Assembly: GCF_051014685.1 (NCBI RefSeq)
Contig: NW_027478395.1
Location: 806,001-870,000 of the forward strand
Direction of reading: 5' to 3'
Length of the DNA: 64,000 bases
DNA from: Ptiloglossa arizonensis
Taxonomy: Eukaryota > Arthropoda > Insecta > Hymenoptera > Colletidae
Within the stretch, counting starts at the first letter, position 1, and each line of letters starts with the position of its first letter. This document shows positions 38,208 through 51,900 of the stretch, piece after piece. The notes below the pieces were generated by a model, which did no database searches, was not told the DNA's origin, and was given only the letters and a program-made list of their open reading frames with translations. A program made the translations under genes and the position numbers.

Positions 38208-41200
38208 GTTTGAAGCCAAGAAATGGTTGAGAAGGCAAAAAATTTTTCGCAATTCTGCTGCTCCAAACGCTTAACCAGAATGGCCTAGGGAAAAAATACA
38301 CATACCGTTGTAATCGGGCGAGTTTCTACTTTCAAATGCAATAGGAATTTTTGGGTTAGGTCAATCCGTTCGCGAGATATGAGAGTTTGAAGCAAAGAAA
38401 TGGTTGAGAAGACAACAAATTTTTCGCAAATCTGCTGCTCCAAACGCTTAACCAGAATGGCCTAGGGAAAAAATACGCATACCGTTGTAATAGGGCGAGT
38501 TTCTGCTTTCAGACGCAACAGGAATTTTTGGGTTAGGTCAATCCGTTCGCGATATATGGGACATCGAAGCTAAGAAATGTTTGACAAGACAACAAATTTT
38601 TCATAATTCTGCTGCTCCAATCGCTTAACCAGAATGGCCTAGGGGAAAAATACACGTACCGTTGTAATCGGGCGAGTTTCTACTTTCAGATGCATAAGGA
38701 ATTTTTGGGTTAGGTCAATCCGTTCGCCAGATATGGGAGTTTGAAGCCAAGAAATGGTTGAGAAGGCAAAAAATTTATCGCAATTCTGCTGCTCCAAACG
38801 CTTAACCAGAATGCCCTAGGGAAAAAATACACGTACCGTTGTAATCGGGCGAGTTTCTACTTTCAGATGCAATAGGAATTTTTGGGTTAGGTCAATCCGT
38901 TCGCGAGATATGGGAGTTTGAAGCCAAGAAATGGTTGACAAGGCAAAAAATTTTTCGCAATTCTGCTGCTCCAAACGCTTAACCAGAATGCCCTAGGGAA
39001 AAAATACGCATACCGTTGTAATCGGGCGAGTTTCTACTTTCAGACGGAGCAGGAATTTTTGGGTTTGGTCAATCCGTTCGCGAGATATGAGAGTTTGAAG
39101 CTAAGAAATGGTTGACAAGACAACAAATTTTTCATAATTCTGCTGCTCCAATCGCTTAACCAGAATGCCCTAGGGGAAAAATACACGTACCGTTGTAATC
39201 GGGCGAGTTTCTACTTTCAGATGCATAAGGAATTTTTGGGTTAGGTCAATCCGTTCGCCAGATATGGGAGTTTGAAGCCAAGAAATGGTTGAGAAGGCAA
39301 AAAATTTTTCGCAATTCTGCTGCTCCAAACGCTTAACCAGAATGGCCTAGGGAAAAAATACACATACCGTTGTAATCGGGCGAGTTTCTACTTTCAAATG
39401 CAATAGGAATTTTTGGGTTAGGTCAATCCGTTCGCGAGATATGAGAGTTTGAAGCTAAGAAATGGTTGAGAAGACAACAAATTTTTCGCAAATCTGCTGC
39501 TCCAAACGCTTAACCAGAATGGCCTAGGGAAAAAATACGCATACCGTTGTAATAGGGCGAGTTTCTGCTTTCAGACGCAACAGGAATTTTTGGGTTAGGT
39601 CAATCCGTTCGCGAGATATGGGACATCGAAGCTATGAAATGTTTGACAAGACAACAAATTTTTCATAATTCTGCTGCTCCAATCGCTTAACCAGAATGGC
39701 CTAGGGGAAAAATACACGTACCGTTGTAAACGGGCGAGTTTCTACTTTCAGATGCATAAGGAATTTTTGGGTTATGTCAATCCGTTCGCCAGATATGGGA
39801 GTTTGAAGCCAAGAAATGGTTGAGAAGGCAAAAAATTTATCGCAATTCTGCTGCTCCAAACGCTTAACCAGAATGCCCTAGGGAAAAAATACACATACCG
39901 TTGTAATCGGGCGAGTTTCTACTTTCAGATGCAATAGGAATTTTTGGGTTAGGTGAATCCGTTCGCGAGATATGGGAGTTTGAATCTAAGAAATGGTTGA
40001 GAAGACAACAAATTTTTCGCAAGTCTGCTGCTCCAAACGCTTAACCAGAATGACCTAGGGGAAAAACACGCATACCGTTGTAATCGGGCGAGTTTCTACT
40101 TTCAGATGCAATAGGAATTTTTGGGTTAGGTCAATCCGTTCGCGAGATATGGGAGTTTGAAGCCAAGAAATGGTTGACAAGGCAAAAATTTTTCGCAATT
40201 CTGCTGCTCCAAACGCTTAACCAGAATGGCCTAGGGAAAAAATACGCATACCGTTGTAATCGGGCGAGTTTCTACTTTCAGACGGAGCAGGAATTTTTGG
40301 GTTTGGTCAATCCGTTCGCGAGATATGAGAGTTTGAAGCTAAGAAATGGTTGACAAGACAACAAATTTTTCATAATTCTGCTGCTCCAATCGCTTAACCA
40401 GAATGGCCTAGGGGAAAAATACACGTACCGTCGTAATCGGGCGAGTTTCTACTTTCAGATGCATAAGGAATTTTTGGGTTAGGTCAATCCGTTCGCGAGA
40501 TATGGGAGTTTGAAGCCAAGAAATGGTTGAGAAGGCAAAAAATTTTTCGCAATTCTGCTGCTCCAAACGCTTAACCAGAATGGCCTAGGAAAAAAATACG
40601 CATACCGTTGTAATCGGGCGAGTTTCTACTTTCAGATGCAATAGGAATTTTTGGGTTAGGTCAATCCGTTCGCGAGATATGGGAGTTTGAAGCCAAGAAA
40701 TGGTAGAGAAGGCAAAAAATTTTTCGCAATTCTGCTGCTCCAAACGCTTAACCAGAATGGCCTAGGGAAAAAATACGCACGCCGTTGTAATCGGGCGAGT
40801 TTCTACTTTCAGACGGAGCAGGGCTTTTTGGGTTTGGTCAATCCGTTAGCGAGATATGGGAGTTTGAAGGCAAGAAATGGTTGAGAAGGCAAAAAATTTA
40901 TCGCAATTCTGCTGCTCCAAACGCTTAACCGGAATGCCCTAGGGAAAAAATACACGTACCGTTGTAATCGGGCGAGTTTCTACTTTCAGATGCATAAGGA
41001 ATTTTTGGGTTAGGTCAATCCGTTCGCCAGATATGGGAGTTTGAAGCCAAGAAATGGTTGAGAAGGCAAAAAATTTTTCGCAGTTCTGCTGCTCCAAACG
41101 CTTAACCAGAATGGCCTAGGGAAAAAATACACATACCGTTGTAATCGGGCGAGTTTCTACTTTCAGACGCAACTGGAATTTTTGGGTTAGGTCAATCCGT

Positions 41201-41923
41201 TCGCGAGATATGGGAGTTTGAAGCCAGGAAATGGTTGAGAAGGCAAAAAATGTTTCGCAATTCTGCTGCTCCAAACGCTTAACCAGAATGGCCTAGGGGA
41301 AAAACACGCATACCGTTGTAATCGGGCGAGTTTCTACTTTCAGATGCAATAGGAATTTTTGGGTTAGGTCAATCCGTTCGCGAGATATGGGAGTTTGAAG
41401 CCAAGAAATGGTTGACAAGTCAAAAAATTTTTCGCAATTCTGCTGCTCCAAACGCTTAACCAGAATGGCCTAGGGATAAAATACGCATACCGTTGTAATC
41501 GGGCGAGTTTCTACTTTCAGACGGAGCAGGAATTTTTGGGTTTGGTCAATCCGTTCGCGAGATATGGGAGTTTGAATCCAAGAAATGGTTGAGAACGCAA
41601 AAAATTTATCGCAATTCTGCTGCTCCAAACGCTTAATCAGAACGCCCTAGGGAAAAAATACACATACCGTTGTAATCGGGCGAGTTTCTACTTTCAGATG
41701 CAATACGAATTTTTGGGTTAGGTCAATCCGTTCGCGAGATATGGGAGTTTGAAGCCAAGAAATGGTTGAGAAGGCAAAAAATTTTTCGCAATTCTGCTGC
41801 TCCAAACGCTTAACCAGAATGGCCTAGGGAAAAAATACGCATACCGTTGTAATCGGGCGAGTTTCTACTTTCAGATGCAATAGGAATTTTTGGGTTAGGT
41901 CAATCCGTTCGCGAGATATGGGA
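38208..41923 (+). repeat. 21-mer higher-order repeat, copy 2 (3716 bp)
   Basis: Tandem copy of the block before it, at a constant shift of 3716 bp. All the rare landmarks listed for copy 1 recur, including the short A/T tract near 40186. Reading the two copies against each other I find only two differences: G at 36059 against T at 39775, and A at 36589 against G at 40305. The next monomer differs (GGTTGAG after copy 1, GGTAGAG after copy 2), which sets the right edge. This is either a very recent duplication or an assembly duplication. No gene is seen. Confidence 0.92.
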
Positions 41924-44900
41924 GTTTGAAGCCAAGAAATGGTAGAGAAGGCAAAAAATTTTTCGCAATTCTGCTGCTCCAAACGCTTAACCAGAATGGC
42001 CTAGGGAATAAATACGCACACCGTTGTAATCGGGCGAGTTTCTACTTTCAGACGGAGCAGGGCTTTTTGGGTTTGGTCAATCCGTTCGCGAGATATGGGA
42101 GTTTGAAGGCAAGAAATGGTTGAGAAGGCAAAAAATTTATCGCAATTCTGCTGCTCCAAACGCTTAACCGGAATGCCCTAGGGAAAAAATACACATACCG
42201 TTGTAATCGGGCCAGTTTCTACTTTCAGATGCAATAGGAATTTTTGGGTTAGGTCAATCCGTTCGCGAGATATGGGAGTTTGAAGCCAAGAAATAGTTGA
42301 GAAGGCAAAAAATTTTTCGCAATTCTGCTGCTCCAAACGCTTAACCAGAATGGCCTAGGGAAAAAATACGCATACCGTTGTAATCGGGCGAGTTTCAACT
42401 TACAGTTACAATAGGAATTTTTGGGTTAGGTCAATCCGTTCGCGAGATATGGGACTTTGAAGCTAAGAAGTGGTTGACATGACAACAAATTTTTCGCACT
42501 TCTGCTGCTCCAATCGCTTAACCAGAATGGCCTAGGGGAAAAATACACATACCGTTGTAATCGAGCGAGTTTCTACTTTCATATGCAATAAGAATTTTTG
42601 GGTTAGGTCAATCCGTTCGCGAGATATGAGAGTTTGAAGCTAAGAAATGGTTGACAAGACAACAAATTTTTCATAATTCTGCTGCTCCAATCGCTTAACC
42701 AGAATGGCCAAGGGGAAAAATACACGTACCGTTGTAATCGGGCGAGTTTCTACTTTCAGATGCATAAGGAATTTTTGGGTTAGGTCAATCCGTTCGCCAG
42801 ATATGGGAGTTTGAAGCCAAGAAATGGTTGAGAAGGCAACAAATTTTTCGCAATTCTGCTGCTCCAAACGCTTAACCAGAATGGCCTAGGGAAAAAATAC
42901 ACATACCGTTGTAATCGGGCGAGTTTCTACTTTCAAATGCAATAGGAATTTTTGGGTCAGGTCAATCCGTTCGCGAGATATGAGAGTTTGAAGCTATGAA
43001 ATGGTTGAGAAGACAACAAATTTTTCGCAAATCTGCTGCTCCAAACGCTTAACCAGAATGGCCTAGGGGAAAAACACGCATACCGTTGTAATCGGGCGAG
43101 TTTCTACTTTCAGACGCAACTGGAATTTTTGGGTTAGGTCAATCCGTTCGCGAGATATGGGAGTTTGAAGCCAGGAAATGGTTGAGAAGGCAAAAAATGT
43201 TTCGCAATTCTGCTGCTCCAAACGCTTAATCAGAATGCCCTAGGGAAAAAATACACATACCGTTGTAATCGGGCGAGTTTCTACTTTCAGATGCAATAGG
43301 AATTTTTGGGTTAGGTCAATCCGTTCGCGAGATATGGGAGTTTGAAGCCAAGAAATGGTTGAGAAGGCAAAAAATTTTTCGCAATTCTGCTGCTCCAAAC
43401 GCTTAACCAGAATGGCCTAGGGAAAAAATACGCATACCGTTGTAATCGGGCGAGTTTCTACTTTCAGATGCAATAGGAATTTTTGGGTTAGGTCAATCCG
43501 TTCGCGAGATATGGGAGTTTGAAGCCAAGAAATGGTAGAGAAGGCAAAAAATTTTTCGCAATTCTGCTGCTCCAAACGCTTAACCAGAATGGCCTAGGGA
43601 AAAAATACGCACACCGTTGTAATCGGGCGAGTTTCTACTTTCAGACGGAGCAGGGCTTTTTGGGTTTGGTCAATCCGTTCGCGAGATATGGGAGTTTGAA
43701 GGCAAGAAATGGTTGAGAAGGCAAAAAATTTATCGCAATTCTGCTGCTCCAAACGCTTAACCGGAATGCCCTAGGGAAAAAATACACATACCGTTGTAAT
43801 CGGGCCAGTTTCTACTTTCAGATGCAATAGGAATTTTTGGGTTAGGTCAATCCGTTCGCGAGATATGGGAGTTTGAAGCCAAGAAATAGTTGAGAAGGCA
43901 AAAAATTTTTCGCAATTCTGCTGCTCCAAACGCTTAACCAGAATGGCCTAGGGAAAAAATACGCATACCGTTGTAATCGGGCGAGTTTCAACTTACAGTT
44001 ACAATAGGAATTTTTGGGTTAGGTCAATCCGTTCGCGAGATATGGGACTTTGAAGCTAAGAAGTGGTTGACATGACAACAAATTTTTCGCACTTCTGCTG
44101 CTCCAATCGCTTAACCAGAATGGCCTAGGGGAAAAATACACATACCGTTGTAATCGAGCGAGTTTCTACTTTCATATGCAATAAGAATTTTTGGGTTAGG
44201 TCAATCCGTTCGCGAGATATGAGAGTTTGAAGCTAAGAAATGGTTGACAAGACAACAAATTTTTCATAATTCTGCTGCTCCAATCGCTTAACCAGAATGG
44301 CCAAGGGGAAAAATACACGTACCGTTGTAATCGGGCGAGTTTCTACTTTCAGATGCATAAGGAATTTTTGGGTTAGGTCAATCCGTTCGCCAGATATGGG
44401 AGTTTGAAGCCAAGAAATGGTTGAGAAGGCAACAAATTTTTCGCAATTCTGCTGCTCCAAACGCTTAACCAGAATGGCCTAGGGAAAAAATACACATACC
44501 GTTGTAATCGGGCGAGTTTCTACTTTCAAATGCAATAGGAATTTTTGGGTTAGGTCAATCCGTTCGCGAGATATGAGAGTTTGAAGCTATGAAATGGTTG
44601 AGAAGACAACAAATTTTTCGCAAATCTGCTGCTCCAAACGCTTAACCAGAATGGCCTAGGGAAAAAATACGCATACCGTTGTAATCGGGCGAGTTTCAAC
44701 TTACAGTTACAATAGGAATTTTTGGGTTAGGTCAATCCGTTCGCGAGATATGGGACTTTGAAGCTAAGAAGTGGTTGACATGACAACAAATTTTTCGCAC
44801 TTCTGCTGCTCCAATCGCTTAACCAGAATGGCCTAGGGGAAAAATACACATACCGTTGTAATCGAGCGAGTTTCTACTTTCATATGCAATAAGAATTTTT

Positions 44901-45949
44901 GGGTTAGGTCAATCCGTTCGCGAGATATGAGAGTTTGAAGCTAAGAAATGGTTGACAAGACAACAAATTTTTCATAATTCTGCTGCTCCAATCGCTTAAC
45001 CAGAATGGCCAAGGGGAAAAATACACGTACCGTTGTAATCGGGCGAGTTTCTACTTTCAGATGCATAAGGAATTTTTGGGTTAGGTCAATACGTTCGCCA
45101 GATATGGGAGTTTGAAGCCAAGAAATGGTTGAGAAGGCAACAAATTTTTCGCAATTCTGCTGCTCCAAACGCTTAACCAGAATGGCCTAGGGAAAAAATA
45201 CACATACCGTTGTAATCGGGCGAGTTTCTACTTTCAAATGCAATAGGAATTTTTGGGTTAGGTCAATCCGTTCGCGAGATATGAGAGTTTGAAGCTATGA
45301 AATGGTTGAGAAGACAACAAATTTTTCGCAAATCTGCTGCTCCAAACGCTTAACCAGAATGGCCTAGGGGAAAAACACGCATACCGTTGTAATCGGGCGA
45401 GTTTCTACTTTCAGACGCAACTGGAATTTTTGGGTTAGGTCAATCCGTTCGCGAGATATGGGAGTTTGAAGCCAGGAAATGGTTGAGAAGGCAAAAAATG
45501 TTTCGCAATTCTGCTGCTCCAAACGCTTAACCAGAATGGCCTAGGGAAAAAATACACATACCGTTGTAATCGGGTGAGTTTCTACTTTCAAATGCAATAG
45601 GAATTTTTGGGTTAGGTCAATCCGTTCGCGAGATATGAGAGTTTGAAGCTAAGAAATGGTTGAGAAGACAACAAATTTTTCGCAAATCTGCTGCTCCAAA
45701 CGCTTAACCAGAATGGCCTAGGGGAAAAACACGCATACCGTTGTAATCGGGCGAGTTTCTACTTTCAAATGCAATAGGAATTTTTGGGTTAGGTCAATCC
45801 GTTCGCGAGATATGAGAGTTTGAAGCCAAGAAATGGTTGAGAAGACAACAAATTTTTCGCAAATCTGCTGCTCCAAACGCTTAACCAGAATGGCCTAGGG
45901 GAAAAACACGCATACCGTTGTAATCGGGCGAGTTTCTACTTTCAGATGC
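41924..45949 (+). repeat. 9-mer and 4-mer nested repeats
   Basis: About 41707-43070 recurs at 43300-44663 with a shift of 1593 bp (nine units); one difference is GGTCAGGTC near 42957 against GGTTAGGTC. The unit with GTTTCAACTTACAGTTACAA starts at 42392, 43985 and 44693, so the last copy comes only 708 bp (four units) later. TGGCCAAGGGG recurs near 42708, 44301 and 45009 in the same pattern. Sequence after 43070 resumes near 45367, 2301 bp (13 units = 9 + 4) later. The simplest reading is one 9-mer duplication followed by a 4-mer duplication inside it. No gene is seen. Confidence 0.85.
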
Positions 45950-48900
45950 AATAGGAATTTTTGGGTTAGGTCAATCCGTTCGCGAGATATGGGAGTTTGA
46001 AGCCAGGAAATGGTTGAGAAGGCAAAAAATGTTTCCCAATTCTGCTGCTCCAAACGCTTAACCAGAATGGCCTAGGGAAAAAATACACATACCGTTGTAA
46101 TCGGGTGAGTTTCTACTTTCAAATGCAATAGGAATTTTTGGGTTAGGTCAATCCGTTCGCGAGATATGAGAGTTTGAAGCTAAGAAATGGTTGAGAAGAC
46201 AACAAATTTTTCGCAAATCTGCTGCTCCAAACGCTTAACCAGAATGGCCTAGGGATAAAATACACATACCGTTGTAATCGGGCGAGTTTCTACTTTCAGA
46301 CGGAGCAGGAATTTTTGGGTTTGGTCAATCCGTTCGCGAGATATGGGAGTTTGAATCCAAGAAATGGTTGAGATCGCAAAAAATTTATCGCAATTCTGCT
46401 GCTCCAAACGCTTAATCAGAATGCCCTAGGGAAAAAATACACATACCGTTGTAATCGGGCGAGTTTCTACTTTCAGATGCAATAGGAATTTTTGGGTTAG
46501 GTCAATCCGTTCGCGAGATATGGGAGTTTGAAGCCAAGAAATGGTTGAGAAGGCAAAAAATTTTTCGCAATTCTGCTGCTACAAACGCTTAACCAGAATG
46601 GCCTAGGGGAAAAATACACGTACCGTTGTAATCGGGCGAGTTTCTACTTTCAGATGCATAAGGAATTTTTGGGTTAGGTCAATCCGTTCGCCAGATATGG
46701 GAGTTTGAAGCCAAGAAATGGTTGAGAAGGCAAAAAATGTTTCGCAATTCTGCTGCTCCAAACGCTTAACCAGAATGGCCTAGCGAAAAAATTCACATAC
46801 CGTTGTAATCGGGCGAGTTTCTACTTTCAAATGCAATAGGAATTTTTGGGTTAGGTCAATCCGTTCGCGAGATATGAGAGTTTGAAGCTAAGAAATGGTT
46901 GACAAGACAACAAATTTTTCATAATTCTGCTGCTCCAATCGCTTAACCAGATTGGCCTAGGGGAAAAATACACGTACCGTTGTAATCGGGCGAGTTTCTA
47001 CTTTCAGATGCATAAGGAATTTTTGGGTTAGGTCAATCCGTTCGCCAGATATGGGAGTTTGAAGCCAAGAAATGATTGAGAAGGCAAAAAATTTTTCGCA
47101 ATTCTGCTGCTCCAAACGCTTAACCAGAATGGCCTAGGGAAAAAATACACATACCGTTGTAATCGGGCGAGTTTCTACTTTCAAATGCAATAGGATTTTT
47201 TGGGTTAGGTCAATCCGTTCGCGAGATATGAGAGTTTGAAGCTAAGAAATGGTTGAGAAGACAACAAATTTTTCGCAAATCTGCTGCTCCAAACGCTTAA
47301 CCAGAATGGCCTAGGGATAAAATACACATACCGTTGTAATCGGGCGAGTTTCTACTTTCAGACGGAGCAGGAATTTTTGGGTTTGGTCAATCCGTTCGCG
47401 AGATATGGGAGTTTGAATCCAAGAAATGGTTGAGAACGCAAAAAATTTATCGCAATTCTGCTGCTCCAAACGCTTAATCAGAATGCCCTAGGGAAAAAAT
47501 ACACATACCGTTGTAATCGGGCGAGTTTCTACTTTCAGATGCAATAGGAATTTTTGGGTTAGGTCAATCCGTTCGCGAGATATGAGAGTTTGAAGCCAAG
47601 AAATGGTTGAGAAGACAACAAATTTTTCGCAAATCTGCTGCTCCAAACGCTTAACCAGAATGGCCTAGGGGAAAAACACGCATACCGTTGTAATCGGGCG
47701 AGTTTCTACTTTCAGACGCAACTGGAATTTTTGGGTTAGGTCAATCCGTTCGCGAGATATGGGAGTTTGAAGCCAGGAAATGGTTGAGAAGGCAAAAAAT
47801 GTTTCGCAATTCTGCTGCTCCAAACGCTTAACCAGAATGGCCTAGGGAAAAAATACACATACCGTTGTAATCGGGTGAGTTTCTACTTTCAAATGCAATA
47901 GGAATTTTTGGGTTAGGTCAATCCGTTCGCGAGATATGAGAGTTTGAAGCTAAGAAATGGTTGAGAAGACAACAAATTTTTCGCAAATCTGCTGCTCCAA
48001 ACGCTTAACCAGAATGGCCTAGGGGAAAAACACGCATACCGTTGTAATCGGGCGAGTTTCTACTTTCAAATGCAATAGGAATTTTTGGGTTAGGTCAATC
48101 CGTTCGCGAGATATGGGAGTTTGAAGCCAGGAAATGGTTGAGAAGGCAAAAAATGTTTCCCAATTCTGCTGCTCCAAACGCTTAACCAGAATGGCCTAGG
48201 GAAAAAATACACATACCGTTGTAATCGGGTGAGTTTCTACTTTCAAATGCAATAGGAATTTTTGGGTTAGGTCAATCCGTTCGCGAGATATGAGAGTTTG
48301 AAGCTAAGAAATGGTTGAGAAGACAACAAATTTTTCGCAAATCTGCTGCTCCAAACGCTTAACCAGAATGGCCTAGGGATAAAATACACATACCGTTGTA
48401 ATCGGGCGAGTTTCTACTTTCAGACGGAGCAGGAATTTTTGGGTTTGGTCAATCCGTTCGCGAGATATGGGAGTTTGAATCCAAGAAATGGTTGAGAACG
48501 CAAAAAATTTATCGCAATTCTGCTGCTCCAAACGCTTAATCAGAATGCCCTAGGGAAAAAATACACATACCGTTGTAATCGGGCGAGTTTCTACTTTCAG
48601 ATGCAATAGGAATTTTTGGGTTAGGTCAATCCGTTCGCGAGATATGGGAGTTTGAAGCCAAGAAATGGTTGAGAAGGCAAAAAATTTTTCGCAATTCTGC
48701 TGCTACAAACGCTTAACCAGAAAGGCCTAGGGGAAAAATACACGTACCGTTGTAATCGGGCGAGTTTCTACTTTCAGATGCATAAGGAATTTTTGGGTTA
48801 GGTCAATCCGTTCGCCAGATATGGGAGTTTGAAGCCAAGAAATGGTTGAGAAGGCAAAAAATGTTTCGCAATTCTGCTGCTCCAAACGCTTAACCAGAAT

Positions 48901-51900
48901 GGCCTAGCGAAAAAATTCACATACCGTTGTAATCGGGCGAGTTTCTACTTTCAAATGCAATAGGAATTTTTGGGTTAGGTCAATCCGTTCGCGAGATATG
49001 AGAGTTTGAAGCTAAGAAATGGTTGACAAGACAACAAATTTTTCATAATTCTGCTGCTCCAATCGCTTAACCAGATTGGCCTAGGGGAAAAATACACGTA
49101 CCGTTGTAATCGGGCGAGTTTCTACTTTCAGATGCATAAGGAATTTTTGGGTTAGGTCAATCCGTTCGCCAGATATGGGAGTTTGAAGCCAAGAAATGAT
49201 TGAGAAGGCAAAAAATTTTTCGCAATTCTGCTGCTCCAAACGCTTAACCAGAATGGCCTAGGGAAAAAATACACATACCGTTGTAATCGGGCGAGTTTCT
49301 ACTTTCAAATGCAATAGGATTTTTTGGGTTAGGTCAATCCGTTCGCGAGATATGAGAGTTTGAAGCTAAGAAATGGTTGAGAAGACAACAAATTTTTCGC
49401 AAATCTGCTGCTCCAAACGCTTAACCAGAATGGCCTAGGGGAAAAACACGCATACCGTTGTAATCGGGCGAGTTTCTACTTTCAAATGCAATAGGAATTT
49501 TTGGGTTAGGTCAATCCGTTCGCGAGATATGAGAGTTTGAAGCCAAGAAATGGTTGAGAAGACAACAAATTTTTCGCAAATCTGCTGCTCCAAACGCTTA
49601 ACCAGAATGGCCTAGGGGAAAAACACGCATACCGTTGTAATCGGGCGAGTTTCTACTTTCAGATGCAATAGGAATTTTTGGGTTAGGTCAATCCGTTCGC
49701 GAGATATGGGAGTTTGAAGCCAAGAAATGGTTGACAAGGCAAAAAATTTTTCGCAATTCTGCTGCTACAAACGCTTAACCAGAATGGCCTAGGGAAAAAA
49801 TACGCATACCGTTGTAATCGGGCGAGTTTCTACTTTCAGACGCAACTGGAATTTTTGGGTTAGGTCAATCCGTTCGCGAGATATGGGAGTTTGAAGCCAG
49901 GAAATGGTTGAGAAGGCAAAAAATGTTTCGCAATTCTGCTGCTCCAAACGCTTAACCAGAATGGCCTAGGGAAAAAATACACATACCGTTGTAATCGGGT
50001 GAGTTTCTACTTTCAAATGCAATAGGAATTTTTGGGTTAGGTCAATCCGTTCGCGAGATATGAGAGTTTGAAGCTGTGAAATGGTTGAGAAGACAACAAA
50101 TTTTTCGCAAATCTGCTGCTCCAAACGCTTAACCAGAATGGCCTAGGGGAAAAACACGCATACCGTTGTAATCGGGCGAGTTTCTACTTTCAGACGCAAC
50201 TGGAATTTTTGGGTTAGGTCAATCCGTTCGCGAGATATGGGAGTTTGAAGCCAGGAAATGGTTGAGAAGGCAAAAAATGTTTCGCAATTCTGCTGCTCCA
50301 AACGCTTAACCAGAATGGCCTAGGGAAAAATACACATACCGTTGTAATCGGGTGAGTTTCTACTTTCAAATGCAATAGGAATTTTTGGGTTAGGTCAATC
50401 CGTTCGCGAGATATGAGAGATTGAAGCTAAGAAATGGTTGAGAAGACAACAAATTTTTCGCAAATCTGCTGCTCCAAACGCTTAACCAGAATGGCCTAGG
50501 GGAAAAACACGCATACCGTTGTAATCGGGCGAGTTTCTACTTTCAAATGCAATAGGAATTTTTGGGTTAGGTCAATCCGTTCGCGAGATATGAGAGTTTG
50601 AAGCCAAGAAATGGTTGAGAAGACAACAAATTTTTCGCAAATCTGCTGCTCCAAACGCTTAACCAGAATGGCCTAGGGGAAAAACACGCATACCGTTGTA
50701 ATCGGGCGAGTTTCTACTTTCAGATGCAATAGGAATTTTTGGGTTAGGTCAATCCGTTCGCGAGATATGGGAGTTTGAAGCCAGGAAATGGTTGAGAAGG
50801 CAAAAAATGTTTCCCAATTCTGCTGCTCCAAACGCTTAACCAGAATGGCCTAGGGAAAAAATACACATACCGTTGTAATCGGGTGAGTTTCTACTTTCAA
50901 ATGCAATAGGAATTTTTGGGTTAGGTCAATCCGTTCGCGAGATATGAGAGTTTGAATCTAAGAAATGGTTGAGAAGACAACAAATTTTTCGCAAATCTGC
51001 TGCTCCAAACGCTTAACCAGAATGGCCTAGGGATAAAATACACATACCGTTGTAATCGGGCGAGTTTCTACTTTCAGACGGAGCAGGAATTTTTGGGTTT
51101 GGTCAATCCGTTCGCGAGATATGGGAGTTTGAATCCAAGAAATGGTTGAGAACGCAAAAAATTTATCGCAATTCTGCTGCTCCAAACGCTTAATCAGAAT
51201 GCCCTAGGGAAAAAATACACATACCGTTGTAATCGGGCGAGTTTCTACTTTCAGATGCAATAGGAATTTTTGGGTTAGGTCAATCCGTTCGCGAGATATG
51301 GGAGTTTGAAGCCAAGAAATGGTTGAGAAGGCAAAAAATTTTTCGCAATTCTGCTGCTACAAACGCTTAACCAGAATGGCCTAGGGGAAAAATACACGTA
51401 CCGTTGTAATCGGGCGAGTTTCTACTTTCAGATGCATAAGGAATTTTTGGGTTAGGTCAATCCGTTCGCCAGATATGGGAGTTTGAAGCCAAGAAATGGT
51501 TGAGAAGGCAAAAAATGTTTCGCAATTCTGCTGCTCCAAACGCTTAACCAGAATGGCCTAGCGAAAAAATTCACATACCGTTGTAATCGGGCGAGTTTCT
51601 ACTTTCAAATGCAATAGGAATTTTTGGGTTAGGTCAATCCGTTCGCGAGATATGAGAGTTTGAAGCTAAGAAATGGTTGACAAGACAACAAATTTTTCAT
51701 AATTCTGCTGCTCCAATCGCTTAACCAGATTGGCCTAGGGGAAAAATACACGTACCGTTGTAATCGGGCGAGTTTCTACTTTCAAATGCAATAGGATTTT
51801 TTGGGTTAGGTCAATCCGTTCGCGAGATATGAGAGTTTGAAGCTAAGAAATGGTTGAGAAGACAACAAATTTTTCGCAAATCTGCTGCTCCAAACGCTTA

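Noticed and set aside
34492..41923. Near-identical tandem blocks as assembly error
   Set aside because: Not excluded, but the copies have different flanking monomers and real differences, and similar blocks of other sizes and ages occur throughout, so real amplification is the better reading.
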